Translations under genes and position numbers: made by a program | The notes under the pieces: model-generated | The model's input: the letters and a program-made list of their open reading frames with translations, nothing else | The model's database searches: none | What the model was told of the DNA's origin: nothing | Shown: positions 50,223 to 62,938 of the stretch, one piece after another | Numbering within the stretch: the stretch's first letter is position 1 | Layout: every line of letters begins with the position of its first letter | Assembly (NCBI GenBank): GCA_025345505.1 | Contig: JANVCC010000077.1 | Coordinates: 3,318,446-3,382,445 of the forward strand | Direction: 5' to 3' | DNA: 64,000 nt | Source of the DNA: Todiramphus chloris collaris | Lineage: Eukaryota; Chordata; Aves; Coraciiformes; Alcedinidae

Positions 50223-53200
50223 TCCAATGCCTTTATGCTTTGGTTTTTATTTTTCTGGGGTTTTTTGCTTTCATCTATAGCACTACCACCCGATTCTCTG
50301 CCTTCCTTACTTTTCAAATAGCATCATATCCCTGCTCAGAAATTCTCACCTATGCAGCCAGTTTAGTGAGGTGAAATTCACCCTTGTTAATTCAGAGGTA
50401 CAGAAGAGGAGAAATACAGGCATCATGTTTGCATGGCTGTCATAAAATTTAAGTTCAAAAAGGTCCAGGTGATGTGACCTCCCTACTACTGAGGATTATA
50501 AAAACATTACCTGCTGCATCTGCCTGGAGCTCAGTGACACCTTTCTGCTGAAAGCGTATTTCTCAAGCCAGACTTTGATGCGACCTGTGAAGAAATGGGT
50601 AAGACAATCAGTTAACACTCTGTTTATCTTGTTTCCTCCTCCCATCCTGTTTGAAAACAAACAAATGATGTTTACACTTGTTGCTTTTGTTGTCTCTTTT
50701 TAGAAACTGTGCTACCATTATGTATGTTTTGCACATAATTTTTTAGCAGAAGCATAATTAAGACTGAAATTGCAAGGGAGGAAAATTTATGTAACAGATA
50801 CATTATTTTATTTGATGAGAAATACCTCCCAGGTAAAAAGAGACATTCTTCTTGGATAAATTCTGTATTTTCTGCAGCGCACAAGCAGGCAGGCTGAGGG
50901 TTTGCATGGCACCATCATTAGTACCATTATTGCTGCTAGCAACCAAACAATCATCTGTTTTCTAGTAGTTACAAAGAAACAATAAAAATAGCTTTAAGTG
51001 CAATCAGGATGGCTTCTTTTATAAATCCAATGTCCTTTAAAAATCTTGGGTTTTTTTTTTCTTTCCCTTTCATTTCTCTAAGTTTTTTGGGTTTGTTTTT
51101 TGGTTGTTTTTGTTTTGTATTTTTTTTAATGAAGAATACAACAGGGATTAAAATGAAAAAGGATCTGGAATCATTTTGACTGAGAGGAAAGAAATATTTG
51201 TACATTATTCATCGTACTCTCGGTTATTCATCAAAAGTTTCATTCTTCAACTAAAGTCTTTTCCTTATCTTAAAGCCACTGACATGAATATATATCACCA
51301 AGTTAAAAAGATTGAATTACGCTACTCCCGCTGCTGCTGAGATTCATGGAAGCTCAAAGCCCAGCCTAGTCCCTAGGTGTACTGAGCCAGTGCATTTTAT
51401 GATTTTCGGAGAACAACGCTAACAGGGTTTGTCTCTTCATTGTGATACAGAGATGATTGAAAATGTGCTGCTGTATTGCTTGATAAAAGACCTTTGCCAA
51501 AAAGGAGAGCAGCTTTGTCATTTGAGAACATTACCCATGAGGCTTAAGAGACCTACTTGACAGCAAAAGCTCTAGCAGATGTTTTTATTTTTTTTTTTTA
51601 AAGCAGTAGGTTCTCCATTGCCATTGTCAAACAACTTGAACATGAGAAAAGAAGCAGCTGAGATGTGATCCATAAAATCTTCCCCGAGTATTGTGTTGCC
51701 CATGACTATCAGGGGAAAAAGTGAAGTTTTCTTGCTCTGGTTCCTAGTACTTGTTCAGAGGGAGAGTGACTCTTGTTTTGTACCACTCTGCTAGGCTGGT
51801 TTATGGGTTTCTCAGGTGCTGACTGTTCTTCAGGTGCCCAGCTTCAAAAAGAGCATGGGTGTAGCAGTATGCTGCAGTGCTCGGTGCAGGAGGACTGCCC
51901 ACTGTTCCTGATTTAATTTTGCAAGTGCCAGGGAGATCTCTGCTGCCACGGTAACACTTGGAGTGCAAAGAAAGGTGGTTTAAAGTGAGTTGGGCATATC
52001 TAATGTGCACAAGTAAGACATGTGCAGGATGCACTGTGTGCTAGCTTGAGGCAAAGATGTCTTGAGGCTCTGCTCCCCAACCATCCATGTGATGGAAAAG
52101 ATGTTGAGCTGTTTTTAGGTCCTGCACAAGGATCTGGGTCAGTTGTGTGAGCATGGCAGCCCTGTGGCAGATAGGCTGAGTTGGCTGGAGTGCAGGATAT
52201 GGCATGGGGCTTCTCTGGGCAATCTCAGATGTCACCCCTGCCTCCTTACTACCCACCACAAGAAAGAAAAGGCTGTCCCTGGCACTGCTGCACCAGGGCA
52301 TAAACTTGGTGGGATCAACCCCAAACTCGCTGAGAAAGGAAAGTAAGAAGGACTTGTGGGTGTCCTGAATTTTCTTGATGTCATCAGTCTTGGCTGATTT
52401 TACATTTGACACACAAGGGCTTAATTTTTTACTTATCTTTTTAAAGATGCGTTAAAAGACAGTTTGTACCAAGGGGCCTCAAATACACAACAGACAGGAG
52501 TCAGCTCCTGAGGCTGTCTCTCACACCTGTGTTGCAGGTGCTCATACAGAAGCAAGGCATGGGGCAGGTTTTAGTGTCTTTGCAAACATCCCAGGACCAA
52601 GAAGAGGCACCTCAGGGCTGCCAAAAAGATTCTGTGACCTTCAGCAACTTGGAGATCAGGGAAAAAAAATTCCCTTATGCCTCATAGCCTATGAAGAGCA
52701 AATTTGATTTGCCAAAACAGATTCTATTCCCAAACAGAGACAATTTTTTCACAAACTTTGGCATGCATTTCTGTCTCCAGGGCTACCAAATAGTACGCAG
52801 TATCAAATGACAGCAACACAAACAATGATGAAATTATATCATGTAATGATATCAAATGCTATTTACAACTATTTGTTTTTCTAGCATTTCAGACCTAAGG
52901 CTATCATCACTGGAATCTTTTGTTCAAACACACAGAGCCCTTCTCAGCCAACTTCTCCTGTAGTGACTCACAAATGCATTTTTCTGCCTGTGCAGGTGGT
53001 TGGGCACCCACCAATCCTTGTTTTGCTCCGTAACAAGGACAGTGTTAGATGATCTGCACTGAGCCATACATCATTCTGCAACAACATGCCTTTGATGGAA
53101 AAATGGACCACTGCAATTTGAGCAGGGCTGAGCTCTGGCTTGCCAAGGGCATGAGGCGATTACTTGAACTAAGGGGAGCTTGGGAGAAGAGAACTGTAAT

Positions 53201-54121
53201 TAAAATCCCCACTGAAGTTCAAAACAGCTGGATAAAATAATGATAAGCTGGCCCAGGGGGAAAAAAAACCTAAAAGTAGTGATGTGGTTGTTGTCATTTT
53301 AGATTAAATGGATCAAATTTGGTGTGATGATGGTGAGAAATGTATTTTTTGGGAAACATAAAGGGCCTTTATATTTTTCTTTCTTGTCCTTGTCAATTTA
53401 GCAAATGCAGCTTTTATGTTTGCCTCCCCAAACCAGAATATTTGCAAAATTTGTCCCTTCTTGCTGCTGTAATGTCCAGAAAAGAAGGCTGGGTTTTAAA
53501 CTCAGCTCATGCAGCCCTTAGATTTACCTATTGCAAGAAGCAGACTATGAGAGGCCCAATGGGAAGCCACATTTTCTGTGATTTGAATACCCTTCCATCT
53601 CCTGAAATTATAAAGTGATGCTGGGCAAAAGGTAGCTGAGGAAGCATGGTTAGCTCTCTAGCTGTCTGAGCAGCAGGACTGAACCAGGTAGGTGACCAAA
53701 CTGTGAAGGCAAATCGCAGAGGAGCAAACTCTTTTGAGCCAGGCTGCTGCTGTAAATAAAAGGAAGGGCTTTTTGGCTTGTGCCCAAGAATAAATGAGGC
53801 TGAAGTTAATCCAGGTGTCCTACCTATGCACTCAGTATCAGAATCCATAGTCTATGCTAACAAGTGTCATTTTTAACAACAGGACAAAGACAATAAGTAA
53901 TTTAGAGAGGAATGTGCTTTGTTTTGAGCTCCTAAACCTCTTAAAGCCCAAGACCTGTGCAAAAGCCTAAGGAGGTTTTTAAAGCACACATAAGAAATTA
54001 TTGGAAGATCTCACTTGTTCCATTTCTGCTACCAGAAAATGTGCCAATGGTAGCAGGACCCTGAGGTATTAAAGAAGAGGCTCACAGTCCATCAGCTACC
54101 GAAGCTGCAGGACTGGGAGGG
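50223..54121. other. Intergenic DNA
   Basis: No gene or clear transposon. There are T-rich stretches near 51047-51130 and 51584-51599. The longest frame (minus strand, 52041-52412, 123 codons) has no recognisable domain or conserved motif, so I do not call it a gene. Confidence 0.6.
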
Positions 54122-54213
54122 TGGTGTAAATCAGCACACTGCTCTGACGCCAGTCACTCACACTGACTTTCAGAGAACTGCACTGATTTATGCCAGCTCT
54201 GGTTCTGACCCCT
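54122..54213 (+). repeat. Palindromic ancient repeat, copy 1
   Basis: The left arm TGGTGTAAATCAG (54122-54134) and right arm CTGATTTATGCCA (54183-54195) are inverted repeats matching at 11 of 13 positions. The right arm continues GCTCTGGTTCTGACCCC. The pattern (GGTGTAAATCAGC … GCTGATTTACACCAGCTGAGGATCTGGCCC) recalls a dispersed palindromic element known to me from bird, crocodile and turtle DNA, whose repeat name I cannot give. A related copy starts 999 bases further on. Confidence 0.6.
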
Positions 54214-55139
54214 TGCGGTGCTGGATTGATGTGTATTAGGCCAAAACTGAGAAGGATCTCTTCAGCAGCTGCCCTTATTTTACAAGTTAACATTTTCCCT
54301 ATTTCCCCCTTCTGAACTCTGGAGCTCTCTCTTTCCAGGTGAGATAAGCTTTCTTGAAAATGATTGTTTAATGGGAACATCTGGTGTGTGAATGGAAGAC
54401 TTATTCCTCCTTTTCCCTTCAGTAAATGCTCATTGAATACTTTAAAAGTTGATTCTTTTTTTTCCTTCCCCAAGCAGAGAAAAAATATGGATCATTACTT
54501 GACAGAACAGACTGTGCTCTTTAGTTACTTAATGTGTGCGGGTGTAACCTGCAAGCCATGACTTAAGAGCTTTCCCCATAATTAAAAGTTTTCTGCTGTA
54601 AAGTCTTAGTTTATGATTAAAATGTAGCAGTCCTTCCTATTGTTCAATTAGTGCTAATTAGATAGTACCTGTGCTGCAATTCAATAACCACAATCTGGGA
54701 TATTTCTTTTGTGAGGAAAACATTCTTACAAGAAAAAAGTCTTACCAAAAATCTTGAGTTCATTTACTTGTGTGCTGTTTAGAACTGAGGAAAATTAAAA
54801 AATGGAAAGGCAGTAGGTTTTAGTGAAAATATTACAGTTATTACTATTTTCCCCTTGTCTTCCCTCTTTCTATTTGCAATGGAGGTGCTACAGAAAGATG
54901 ATCTCCGCATGGGCTTTTATAATAACTGTCTTGGCAAACAGCTAGCATTGCTGGTGGATTCATAGGCTCCTTAAAGTTGTGTTCATGCAACCTGATGTCT
55001 TTTTTTGGCTAAGCCAGCTTTAGCTGGACTTCCTGCTAGCTGAAAATTAATCATGATTTTCCATATGGAAAATGTATAGGCTATATAGCAAGAGTGGATG
55101 TGCAAAGTTTAATGCAAGGTGCTGCATATAAACACAGCT
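54214..55139. other. Intergenic DNA with A/T-rich homeobox-site-like block
   Basis: No gene. The segment about 54580-54740 is dense in TAATTA and ATTAG-type motifs (TTCAATTAGTGCTAATTAGA, then TTCAATAACCACAATC) and has the look of conserved non-coding DNA. Conservation cannot be tested here. Confidence 0.45.
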
Positions 55140-55210
55140 GCTCTGAGGCCAGTCAATCACGAGGACTCTCAACAGACCTATGCTGGTTTATGTCAGCCCT
55201 GGCACTGACA
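55140..55210 (+). repeat. Palindromic ancient repeat, copy 2
   Basis: The sequence GCTCTGAGGCCAGTCAATCA matches GCTCTGACGCCAGTCACTCA of copy 1, and the right arm TGCTGGTTTATGTCAGCCCT matches that of copy 1 (CACTGATTTATGCCAGCTCT). The left arm is more diverged. The two copies are in the same orientation 999 bases apart, which fits either two insertions or an old duplication. Confidence 0.6.
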
Positions 55211-55270
55211 TGGGCAGATGGGCAATGCTGACATAAAAAAGGTGAAGGCCAACCTTCTCAGTACAATCAG

Positions 55271-56140
55271 GAATCATAGAATCATAGAATAGTCATGGTT
55301 GGAAGGGACCTTAAAGATCATCTAGTTCCAACCCCCCTGCCATGGGCAAGGACACCTCCCACTAGAGCAGGTTGCTCAGAGCCCCATCCAGCCTGGGCTT
55401 AAAAACTTCCAAGGACGGGGCTTCCACCACCTCTCTGGGCAACCTGTGCCAGTGTCTCACCACCCTCATGGGGAAGAAATTCTTCCTAATGTCTAACCTG
55501 AATCAACCTATCTCCAGCTTTAATCCATTCCCTCCAGTCCTATCACTGCCCCACAGCCTAAAAAGTCCCTCCCCAGCTTTCTTGTAGCCCCCTTCAGATA
55601 CTGGAAGGCCACAATAAGGTCTCCCTGGAACCTTCTTTTTTCTAGACTGAACAACCCCAACTCTCTCAGTCTGTCCTCATAGGAGAGGTGCTCCAGCACT
55701 CTGATCATCCTCATGGCCCTTCTCTGGACATGTTCCAGCACATCCATATCCTTCCTGTAATAGGGACTCCAGAACTGGACGCAGTACTCCAGGTGAGGTC
55801 TTACGAGAGGGGAGTAGAGGGTGAGAATCACTTCCTAGCTACGCTTCTCTTGATGCAGCCCAGGGTACAATTGGCCCTCTGGGCTGTGAGAGCACACTAA
55901 TGGATGGCTCATGTTGAGCTTCTTATCCACCAGCACTCCCAAGTCCTTTTCTTCAGGGCTGCTCTCAAGCCAGTCACTGCCCAGCCTATATTGGTGCTTG
56001 GGATTGCTCCAACCCAGATGGAGGACCTTGCATTTGGCCTTGTTGAACTTCATGAGGTTGGCATGGGCCCATCTCTCCAGGCTGTCAAGGTCCCTCTGGA
56101 TGGCATCCCTTCCCTCCAGCATGCCAGCCACCCCACATAT
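55271..56140 (-). mobile_element. CR1 LINE, about 0.87 kb, minus strand
   Basis: The 3' end (left side) carries two and a half CR1 octamers (AATCATAG AATCATAG AAT), then TGGTTGGAAGGGACCTTAAA on the + strand. Minus-strand frames 55835-56131 and 55520-55831 keep the RT tail pattern LMKFNKAKCKVLHLG, LGVLVDKKLNMS and [20 protein letters not shown], broken by a frameshift near 55835-55900. The 5' truncation is near 56140. It is one of the better-preserved CR1 copies in the window, probably younger than the 61245 copy. Confidence 0.93.
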
Positions 56141-59100
56141 GTCCCCACATGTTCTACGTGGGGAGCTGGTGTCCTTGATTTGTTTAGGCCAGGCTCATAT
56201 ACTCTGCAGTTCAGTGCAGTTTTGCTAAGCCACGCAGCAAGGAAAATAGCTATAGCAATGGGCAACATCCTTCTGTGCCTTCACTTGCAGGAGGCTGCTG
56301 TGGTACAGCAGTGGCACTGGCTGTAAAACTGAAGTGACGGGCACTGATTTACCACGTGCATTGAAGCCTCTAGAGAAAACAAAATAGAAACATATTGCTA
56401 CCCCTAGGATCAAAGCACTAGATAGTCTGGCTAAGAGAGGGTGGGGCAAACTTATTGCATGATGTGTCAGCTTGACCTAAGAATCACAAAAGAGAAGCCA
56501 TTCACCATTCTTTTGTCATGATTTGGTGTCAGCCAGACAGAAAGTGATGCCAAAGTTGAGAAAATGCCATTCAGTCCTCCTGTGTTAGGTAGAATTACTC
56601 CTTCCTGTTAGTGTGGGTCAAAACTAACAAGTAAAATCATTTAAAGTAGCATGACTCGTCAGCCTGTGCCTCACCTGCCTGCCCAGCCAACCTTCTGGGA
56701 AGCACTGACTGAATCCAAGAGCTCTGCAGTTGTTCCAGTTCATTCCCAGTTAAGCCAAGCAAGGTGTATTACACCATTTGAAACAGCCTGCACAAGCTGA
56801 CTGCAAGACAAGAACACTCCAAATCGGAATCCAGAGCCTCATTTCCAATGGTCGATGTGGTAGGGCACATGCAGTGCTTGTAAGAAACCCCTATCCTTCA
56901 TTGGGCCTGTGGGCTGAAGCAAAATGATTTTTGTCTGTCTATTCTTGCTCTGCTTTTTCCCCCACTGTGCATTGACAAAACCCCCATATTTTGAATAAAG
57001 ATAAGAATTTACCGCGTCCAAAATGTACTTGCGGTTCCCTGCAGGGGACCTCTGGGTCCTCTGTGAAAGACCTCTTGGTCTTTTGGCTTCCAATTGTCTG
57101 AGATATTCTGAAAATCTGTGCCACATCAGCTGGGACTTTCAAATGAACCCGTGTAGCACCAGGGATAGCCTACATAGAACTGATTAAAATATATCAACCT
57201 GGCAAGTCTTGAAAAACAACCCACCACCTCTCTAATTTTGAGGCAATGTGTCCCACTGCTCAATGTGTCCTGCCTGCTCCTATTCTCTTTTGCTCTCTGC
57301 GTAGATAGCTCGGTCCCACTCCTTTCCCCCTCTACTGCTTCTCTTTTAAAAATGCAAGCATTCAGCTGTTCATCAGAAGCCTGCTGTTTTCCTAGACGTT
57401 TTACGATCAGCCTTGTGACACGGGCAATTTGGATCATTTTGCTCTAAGCATATTTCATTGTGTAATTATAATATCAGGACTGTGTCAGGTGAGTTATACA
57501 AATGACACTCTGAATGCCTCTTCGGGGTTTTTGTCTGTGTGTGGTGTTGTTTTGGTTTGCTTTTATTGAGCTTCAGTCTCAGGAATAATAGACTGCTCAT
57601 TTATTCTCGAGGTTTAACAACCGCCATGGTAACTATCAGAAACCGCAGTCGTACAATGTTACACACCTTCCTTCACTATTTGAACTCCTCCTTCTGAATT
57701 TGTCATGGAAATGGGCTTGGAGAGTTAGAGGCAGATAAAAGGGGGGGCAGAGGGAACAAAAGCCAGGGCCACCACTGCCCATTGTGGGCAGAAAGGTACC
57801 TTTCAGATTGATTTCCCAACACCTGCATTTGAAGTAATGGGACTTAATGACAAGAGAGTGGCTGAGATGATGAAGTTTTCTCCCAGAAACTGAAGAGATG
57901 GAGAAGGATGTTATGACCATTAACATTGCAGTTGGTGCTCCCTCAGACTATCCAAATCAGGACTATTGTCCTAAATTATGCTAAGTCAGGAACTTTAAGC
58001 AAAGAGACATGGTCTGCCTTTAGCAGAACTTTCTCTGATAAAAAGGCACAAATGGTCTGTAGGATGGACAGTATCCCTCTTGGTCTCCTCTCATTTTCCC
58101 CATCCCTCTGGGCAAATTTGTTCATCATTGTAGAGATGAATATTTAGCTGGGGGTGGGTGGGATTGGAAATCAAACACAAAAAGCCATGCCCAAAGCCTT
58201 CACTACTCAATAATTTCTTTCACCAAGTACACTATCTGTGGAGCAACTTCCTACATACACACTTCTATTTTGTTGTTTCCCCTTAAGGGGCTATTAACTA
58301 TGTACACAACTTCAAAACAAAGAGCCTGGGCCTTTTCATCAGGGGAAGCCATCTCTGCTTCCAAAGGCCTCCTGGGAAAGAGGAAGCGTTCATTAAAGCC
58401 AGGGTGCTGTAAAAGGCTTTGTGCGCATGCAGAAATGGAACCACCATGAAACATTAATGACCTCAATGCATTAGCAAATCTTAAACAAGAGCAGAATTAC
58501 ATTGTCTCTGGGGATCCAAGTGCACCTCCTTGGATTTAGGTTTTTTTTTTATGCTGGGGAAAATGTAGGCTTCAAATTTTAATGGGAAGAGCAAAACACT
58601 TTGGTAGTGTGAAGTGATGAAGGCAATCAAGCTGGCCCTAGGCCAGTGACATCTAGAAAGTCAACAACCTAATTATTAGCTGCTGATTTTGCTCTAGTCA
58701 GTGATATTGACAAGACACAGGCTGCTTAATCCATATTGCCAAATAAAGACTTACCTGGTATCTTTTGATTTGATTCCTCATGAACAAAAGCTAGCGCTGA
58801 ATGTCTTTTCTTTCTTTCTTTGATAAGTAGCTATATGTCTTGCCATTTATAAAGCACCAAAAAGGCATTTGGCAATGTTACATCAACAGCAGGCAACTGT
58901 TCAGAGCAGTATTGATCCCAATGGAAATTATCATATAGGTCTCTCCTGTGAGTTATGATCTCTACTAAAGTTGGGTGACATTTCTCCAAGGAATACTTTG
59001 TTCAGCAATGGCAGAAAAAGCACAATTTCACATGCAGTGAAACCCCACAGAAAAATTTATGCTGGAATCTGCAAATATTATCAGCCTCAAGAAAAATATC

Positions 59101-61244
59101 TGCCTCTCTCTCTCCAAAGAAATTTAGTTTAGAAATGACGTCTCAAGTTTGTTTAGAAGTTATTAGTGAAAAGAAAAGAACCAGTGTTTAATGAGAGGTG
59201 GTGTCTTCAGCTATTTTTTACTTATCTTCCCCTCTTCTACCACAGGGTGAAGGGAATATGGCTCACATGGGAAGAAGACATACAGTACAGTCCACTGATT
59301 CTCATCCTGGGAAGTATATGTGTCAGTGGAAGGCAGAACTGATGATCCAGAGCCAAAATAAGGGACCACCCAGCCCAGGGCCCTCCTTTCCAGCAGCGGC
59401 CACAAGCAAAGGTTTACAGAAGAGAAGGAACAAGGCAAGTCTGTAAAATCCTTCCTAGGTCTCTGCCTGCCTCCAAGTCTTACTAGCGGTGACTTTCTGA
59501 GTCTGATGAGGTTTGCGTGGGATAGTTATGCCCACACACCTTTGTAAGGTGGGTAGTTAACAGGCATGAATATTAAAACTTGCTACCACAAGATCTGAGC
59601 AACCCCCAGCAAGCAGGGTATGTGTATATGGGAGAGAATCAGAAGCAATATCTTCACACTGGCAACCATTCTGAGCTCTAGCTTGATTCTACATCTTTGT
59701 CCAGACCCAGTTTTAAGAAAAAACATTACCCCCATAAAAAATCCAGGCCCTGACAGAATGAAAGCTAATGCCACAGAAAGTGCATTTTTAATTTTTCATT
59801 TACTTTTTTTTTGAAAAAGAAAGGAATTCTAAGAGTTACTTTATGTTTGCAGACACATGATGTGGTGTATTTCCTGTTTGTCTAAAGGACAAGTTCTTCT
59901 GGTATGAGGCAAGGCTTTTATTCTGGTTTTAAACTTTAATGTTGGTTAAAAAGTAATAATGCGTTTTTGTGGCATGGTTATGCTGGTAAATGTTTAAAGG
60001 AATTGCATAAATGTGCCCTGTATCAGAGGCAAGAGTTCGGGAAGGACGCTGACAAATTTGGAAAGTGAATGCTTTTTCTTTTTGAAGCAGATCAAACATC
60101 AGCCCGTCCTCCTCTGCTTTTCCCCAGTATAAATTCTGCAGAGCAGGAGGTAATTCTGTTCACGGCCAATGGATGAACCAAGAATCTCTGCCATAAAGAA
60201 GCCTCAAACAGAGCAGTGTCATTTTCTTTGTGATCTGTGCATGCCTAGTGCATTGATTTTTCCATGGCTGAAAGCAGAGCAAGCTCTCTCTTCAATGGAG
60301 AACTTGGGAAGACATTGTGTAAAAGTGAATGATTGTGAAAAAAAAAGGTAATTTTTCTCTGTTCTCAATTCTATCTGAGACAAACTGTTACAGGAACATG
60401 CTCAGTCTGAGCCTGCCAGCATGTATCCTATCAACCTTTGGGTAATTCACCTCAATTGGAAGTTGTCCATTGAGTTGTTTTTGGAAGACTGATATCACAT
60501 GCAGCTTGTGGTACTATTAGGGAAGTCTAACTTGGGACACCCTTAGAGCAGCAGGGACATGTTGATCCTTGGATGTTTTAATGGTGCAAATGCATGCTAT
60601 CCTTTAGCTCTCTCAAGTCTTAACCCCATCAGCTAGTATAGGCATCCTGGATGTCCATTTTATAACCTTCTCCCTAGGACTGGAGGGGAGACATATCTTT
60701 CACTGGATGTGGTAATTTTCCCAGGTTTCAAATCTGGAGGATTGATAGACTCTGTTTTTAAATTCTATTGAGGAAATTAAGATCTAAGCTTTATTTATAT
60801 ATTTTAATAATGAAAGTCATGTTTTTTTACTGCTAAGTTGAAAAGGACCAGAGGGACAGCTGGGATGTTTGTCCCAGCTGGGAGGCTATAGCACTCCCTG
60901 GGCCAATGTGTTCTTTCATAGCACCAAGCTATGATTAAACAGAGCAAGTAGTTTGTATTTTCAAACAGACTTAGCCTTATTGCTTGTGCAGATCACAGAA
61001 CAAGGAAGATAAAAGCCCATGTGTTGAGCCTGACTCTCTCAAGTAACCCTCTTGACTTACAGGGTTGTAGTATCTACTCCAGGAATGGGCCTTGTCTTCC
61101 TAAGTGGTGGACACCGCAAAGTTGCCACTCACTGTAAGAGCTTCTCAGCTTTGCACATATTATTAGACTCTTTGCAGCTATGATCAGAAAAATTCTACTC
61201 AGAGGGATTTCCAGTGTTTACTGGGTCAGCACTTTCCATCTAAA
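56141..61244. other. Intergenic DNA
   Basis: No gene found. A TTTC microsatellite lies near 58806-58822 and a 9-bp perfect hairpin at 60857-60880. The blocks at about 58395-58500, 58655-58750 and 60000-60180 are compact, not repeat-like, and resemble conserved non-coding DNA, but this is only an impression. Confidence 0.5.
60857..60880. repeat. Short perfect inverted repeat (9-bp stem, 6-nt loop)
   Basis: CAGCTGGGA (60857-60865) and TCCCAGCTG (60872-60880) are exact reverse complements around the loop TGTTTG. No T-tail or RNA gene context is present. Confidence 0.85.
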
Positions 61245-61512
61245 ATAATCACAGCAATGCTGGTTGGAAAGGACTTGTGGAGGTCTCTAATCCAACCTCC
61301 CACTCAAAGCAGGATTTTTGCTAATTCTAGAGCAGGCCGGATGTGGGTCTGTGTAGCCAAGTCTCTAAAGTTTCCAAGGACAGAGATACAGCACCTCTGG
61401 TGACCTGCTCCTGTTCTGCAGCAGCCTCCTTGGCAAGAAATTTTTCCCGATGTCCCATCTGAACTGCCCAAGCTGAAATCTGTGGCTACTACCCCTTGTT
61501 TTAGTAAAAGCA
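61245..61512 (-). mobile_element. Old CR1 LINE fragment, minus strand
   Basis: A diverged CR1 3' region. On the + strand it reads CTGGTTGGAAAGGACTTGTG, then TCTAATCCAACCTCCCACTC and the later block GGCAAGAAATTTTTCCCGAT. No open frame survives, which fits greater age than the other copies. Confidence 0.75.
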
Positions 61513-62870
61513 GCAGGTCTAAAGGTCGTTGTTAGGCTTCCTTAAAACACGTGTGTCAAATACAGGATATTCTTTGTAGATCGGGTATATATTCTTAGAT
61601 TATAGAGCACGTTAGTCATTCCCAGCTAGATCTGTGAGCATGTCCTTGCCAATCTACCCTCTTCTATAGATCATCATTACAATGCACAGTACAGCAGTTG
61701 GTGCCTTGCCACAAATGATTTTAGGTGCAGGAAAAAACTTGAGAGAAAGGAAAAACAAATACAAATCAAACGGTGCTCCAGGTTGCTCTATTACAAGCCT
61801 TGTGTTTATAGCCTCCCTCCCTCCCACCCCCAGTTAATTACATGGCCGGGATGTGACGGTAGCAGAAACATTAAAAAAGCCCATGTGACAGACTTGTTGC
61901 CATAGCCAGCTGCCACGCTTGCCCAAATTCAAGGGAAGGAAAACAATTAACTGGTCTTGCCTTGCACGTGGAGGATGCTGCTGCTACTGAGCAGAGAAAC
62001 GATCTCATCAATTCTCATGGAAGGAGGGATTGCTGAGGAAAACAAGGGTGAAGGTGAGTGAATGGCAGCTGGTGTAGTGCAAGCAAATAGCATTTTCCTA
62101 TTATCAAGCCTAACAGGGATTGGTTTATGATTCTCTCATTCTTTTCACATTTGGCGCCTTTCATCTGAAATCTGGAGACCACAGGCAGCAAACAAACTAA
62201 ACTTGGCAACCTCTCATTCAAAGCTGCTTCTGGATGGCCATTATGCCAGTTTTGACAAATGGAGTCACTCCTCACCCTCCCATCCCTAGTATCCTTCCCT
62301 CATTTATGCTAATACTTTTTCTTGCTCCCATTATGAGGCTTTGCTTGCCATAATGAGACCTGCTCATTAGCATCTAAGCCATTGAACGCCTTTCTGAGGA
62401 GATCACTGCACAAGATCACTAGCAAGGAAAAAAAAAAAATACTAAACTGTGCAAAACAACAACCCCACTCTCAAACAAATCGTGAGCTTCCATTTTCCAG
62501 TTGGTATCTTGTACTGGGAGATGCTCTGGAGACTCATGAGCAGATGTGGCAGTATTATCACTACCAGCTGACCTAGTCATATGCGTTGTGTCATGCCTCT
62601 AGCTCTTAAATGGAAGGCAAGAAGTGTGCCTGCCAAAAAGAATGAGTCAGTTGTGAATCTCACAACTTGTCAGGACCACAGCCACAGCCAGAATTGTCAG
62701 GAGTTTGGTGCAAATACCAGTTCCAACAGATAATGATAATTTGTCTTGATTTGTGAAGATTGGCTAAGTGAGAGACATTAACAATTTTTCTTTTTTTTTT
62801 TGTCCTTCAGGTTCATACAAATTTGTGCATCTCAGGAAACTTTCCTTAAAAACCACCATTCTGTAGAAAG
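61513..62870. other. Intergenic DNA
   Basis: No gene. The segment about 61840-61960 and the segment 62290-62400 look like conserved non-coding DNA. The second contains ATGCTAAT (62306-62313) and its reverse complement ATTAGCAT (62366-62373), two octamer-like POU sites facing each other. A poly-A lies near 62428-62439. Confidence 0.5.
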
Positions 62871-62938
62871 CAAGAGAGAGAGGAGAAGAGAGAAGAGGGA
62901 GAGAGGGAGGGAGGGAGGGAGGGAGGGAGGGAGGGAGT
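62871..62938. repeat. Purine-rich AGAG / (GGGA)n repeat
   Basis: GAGAG-rich DNA changes into at least eight GGGA units (about 62903-62937). All-purine DNA of this type can form triplexes or G-quadruplexes. It directly abuts the CR1 that starts near 62939, so it may have been the landing site or grown next to it. Confidence 0.92.

Noticed and set aside
52041..52412. 123-codon minus-strand open frame in the intergenic part
   Set aside because: No known motif, no exon structure and no neighbouring gene signals. It is not supported as a gene.
54096..54473. 125-codon minus-strand open frame
   Set aside because: It overlaps the palindromic repeat copy 1 and has no protein signature.
55904..56326. 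+ strand open frame of 140 codons
   Set aside because: Most of it is antisense to the CR1 at 55271-56140; it shows no independent domain.
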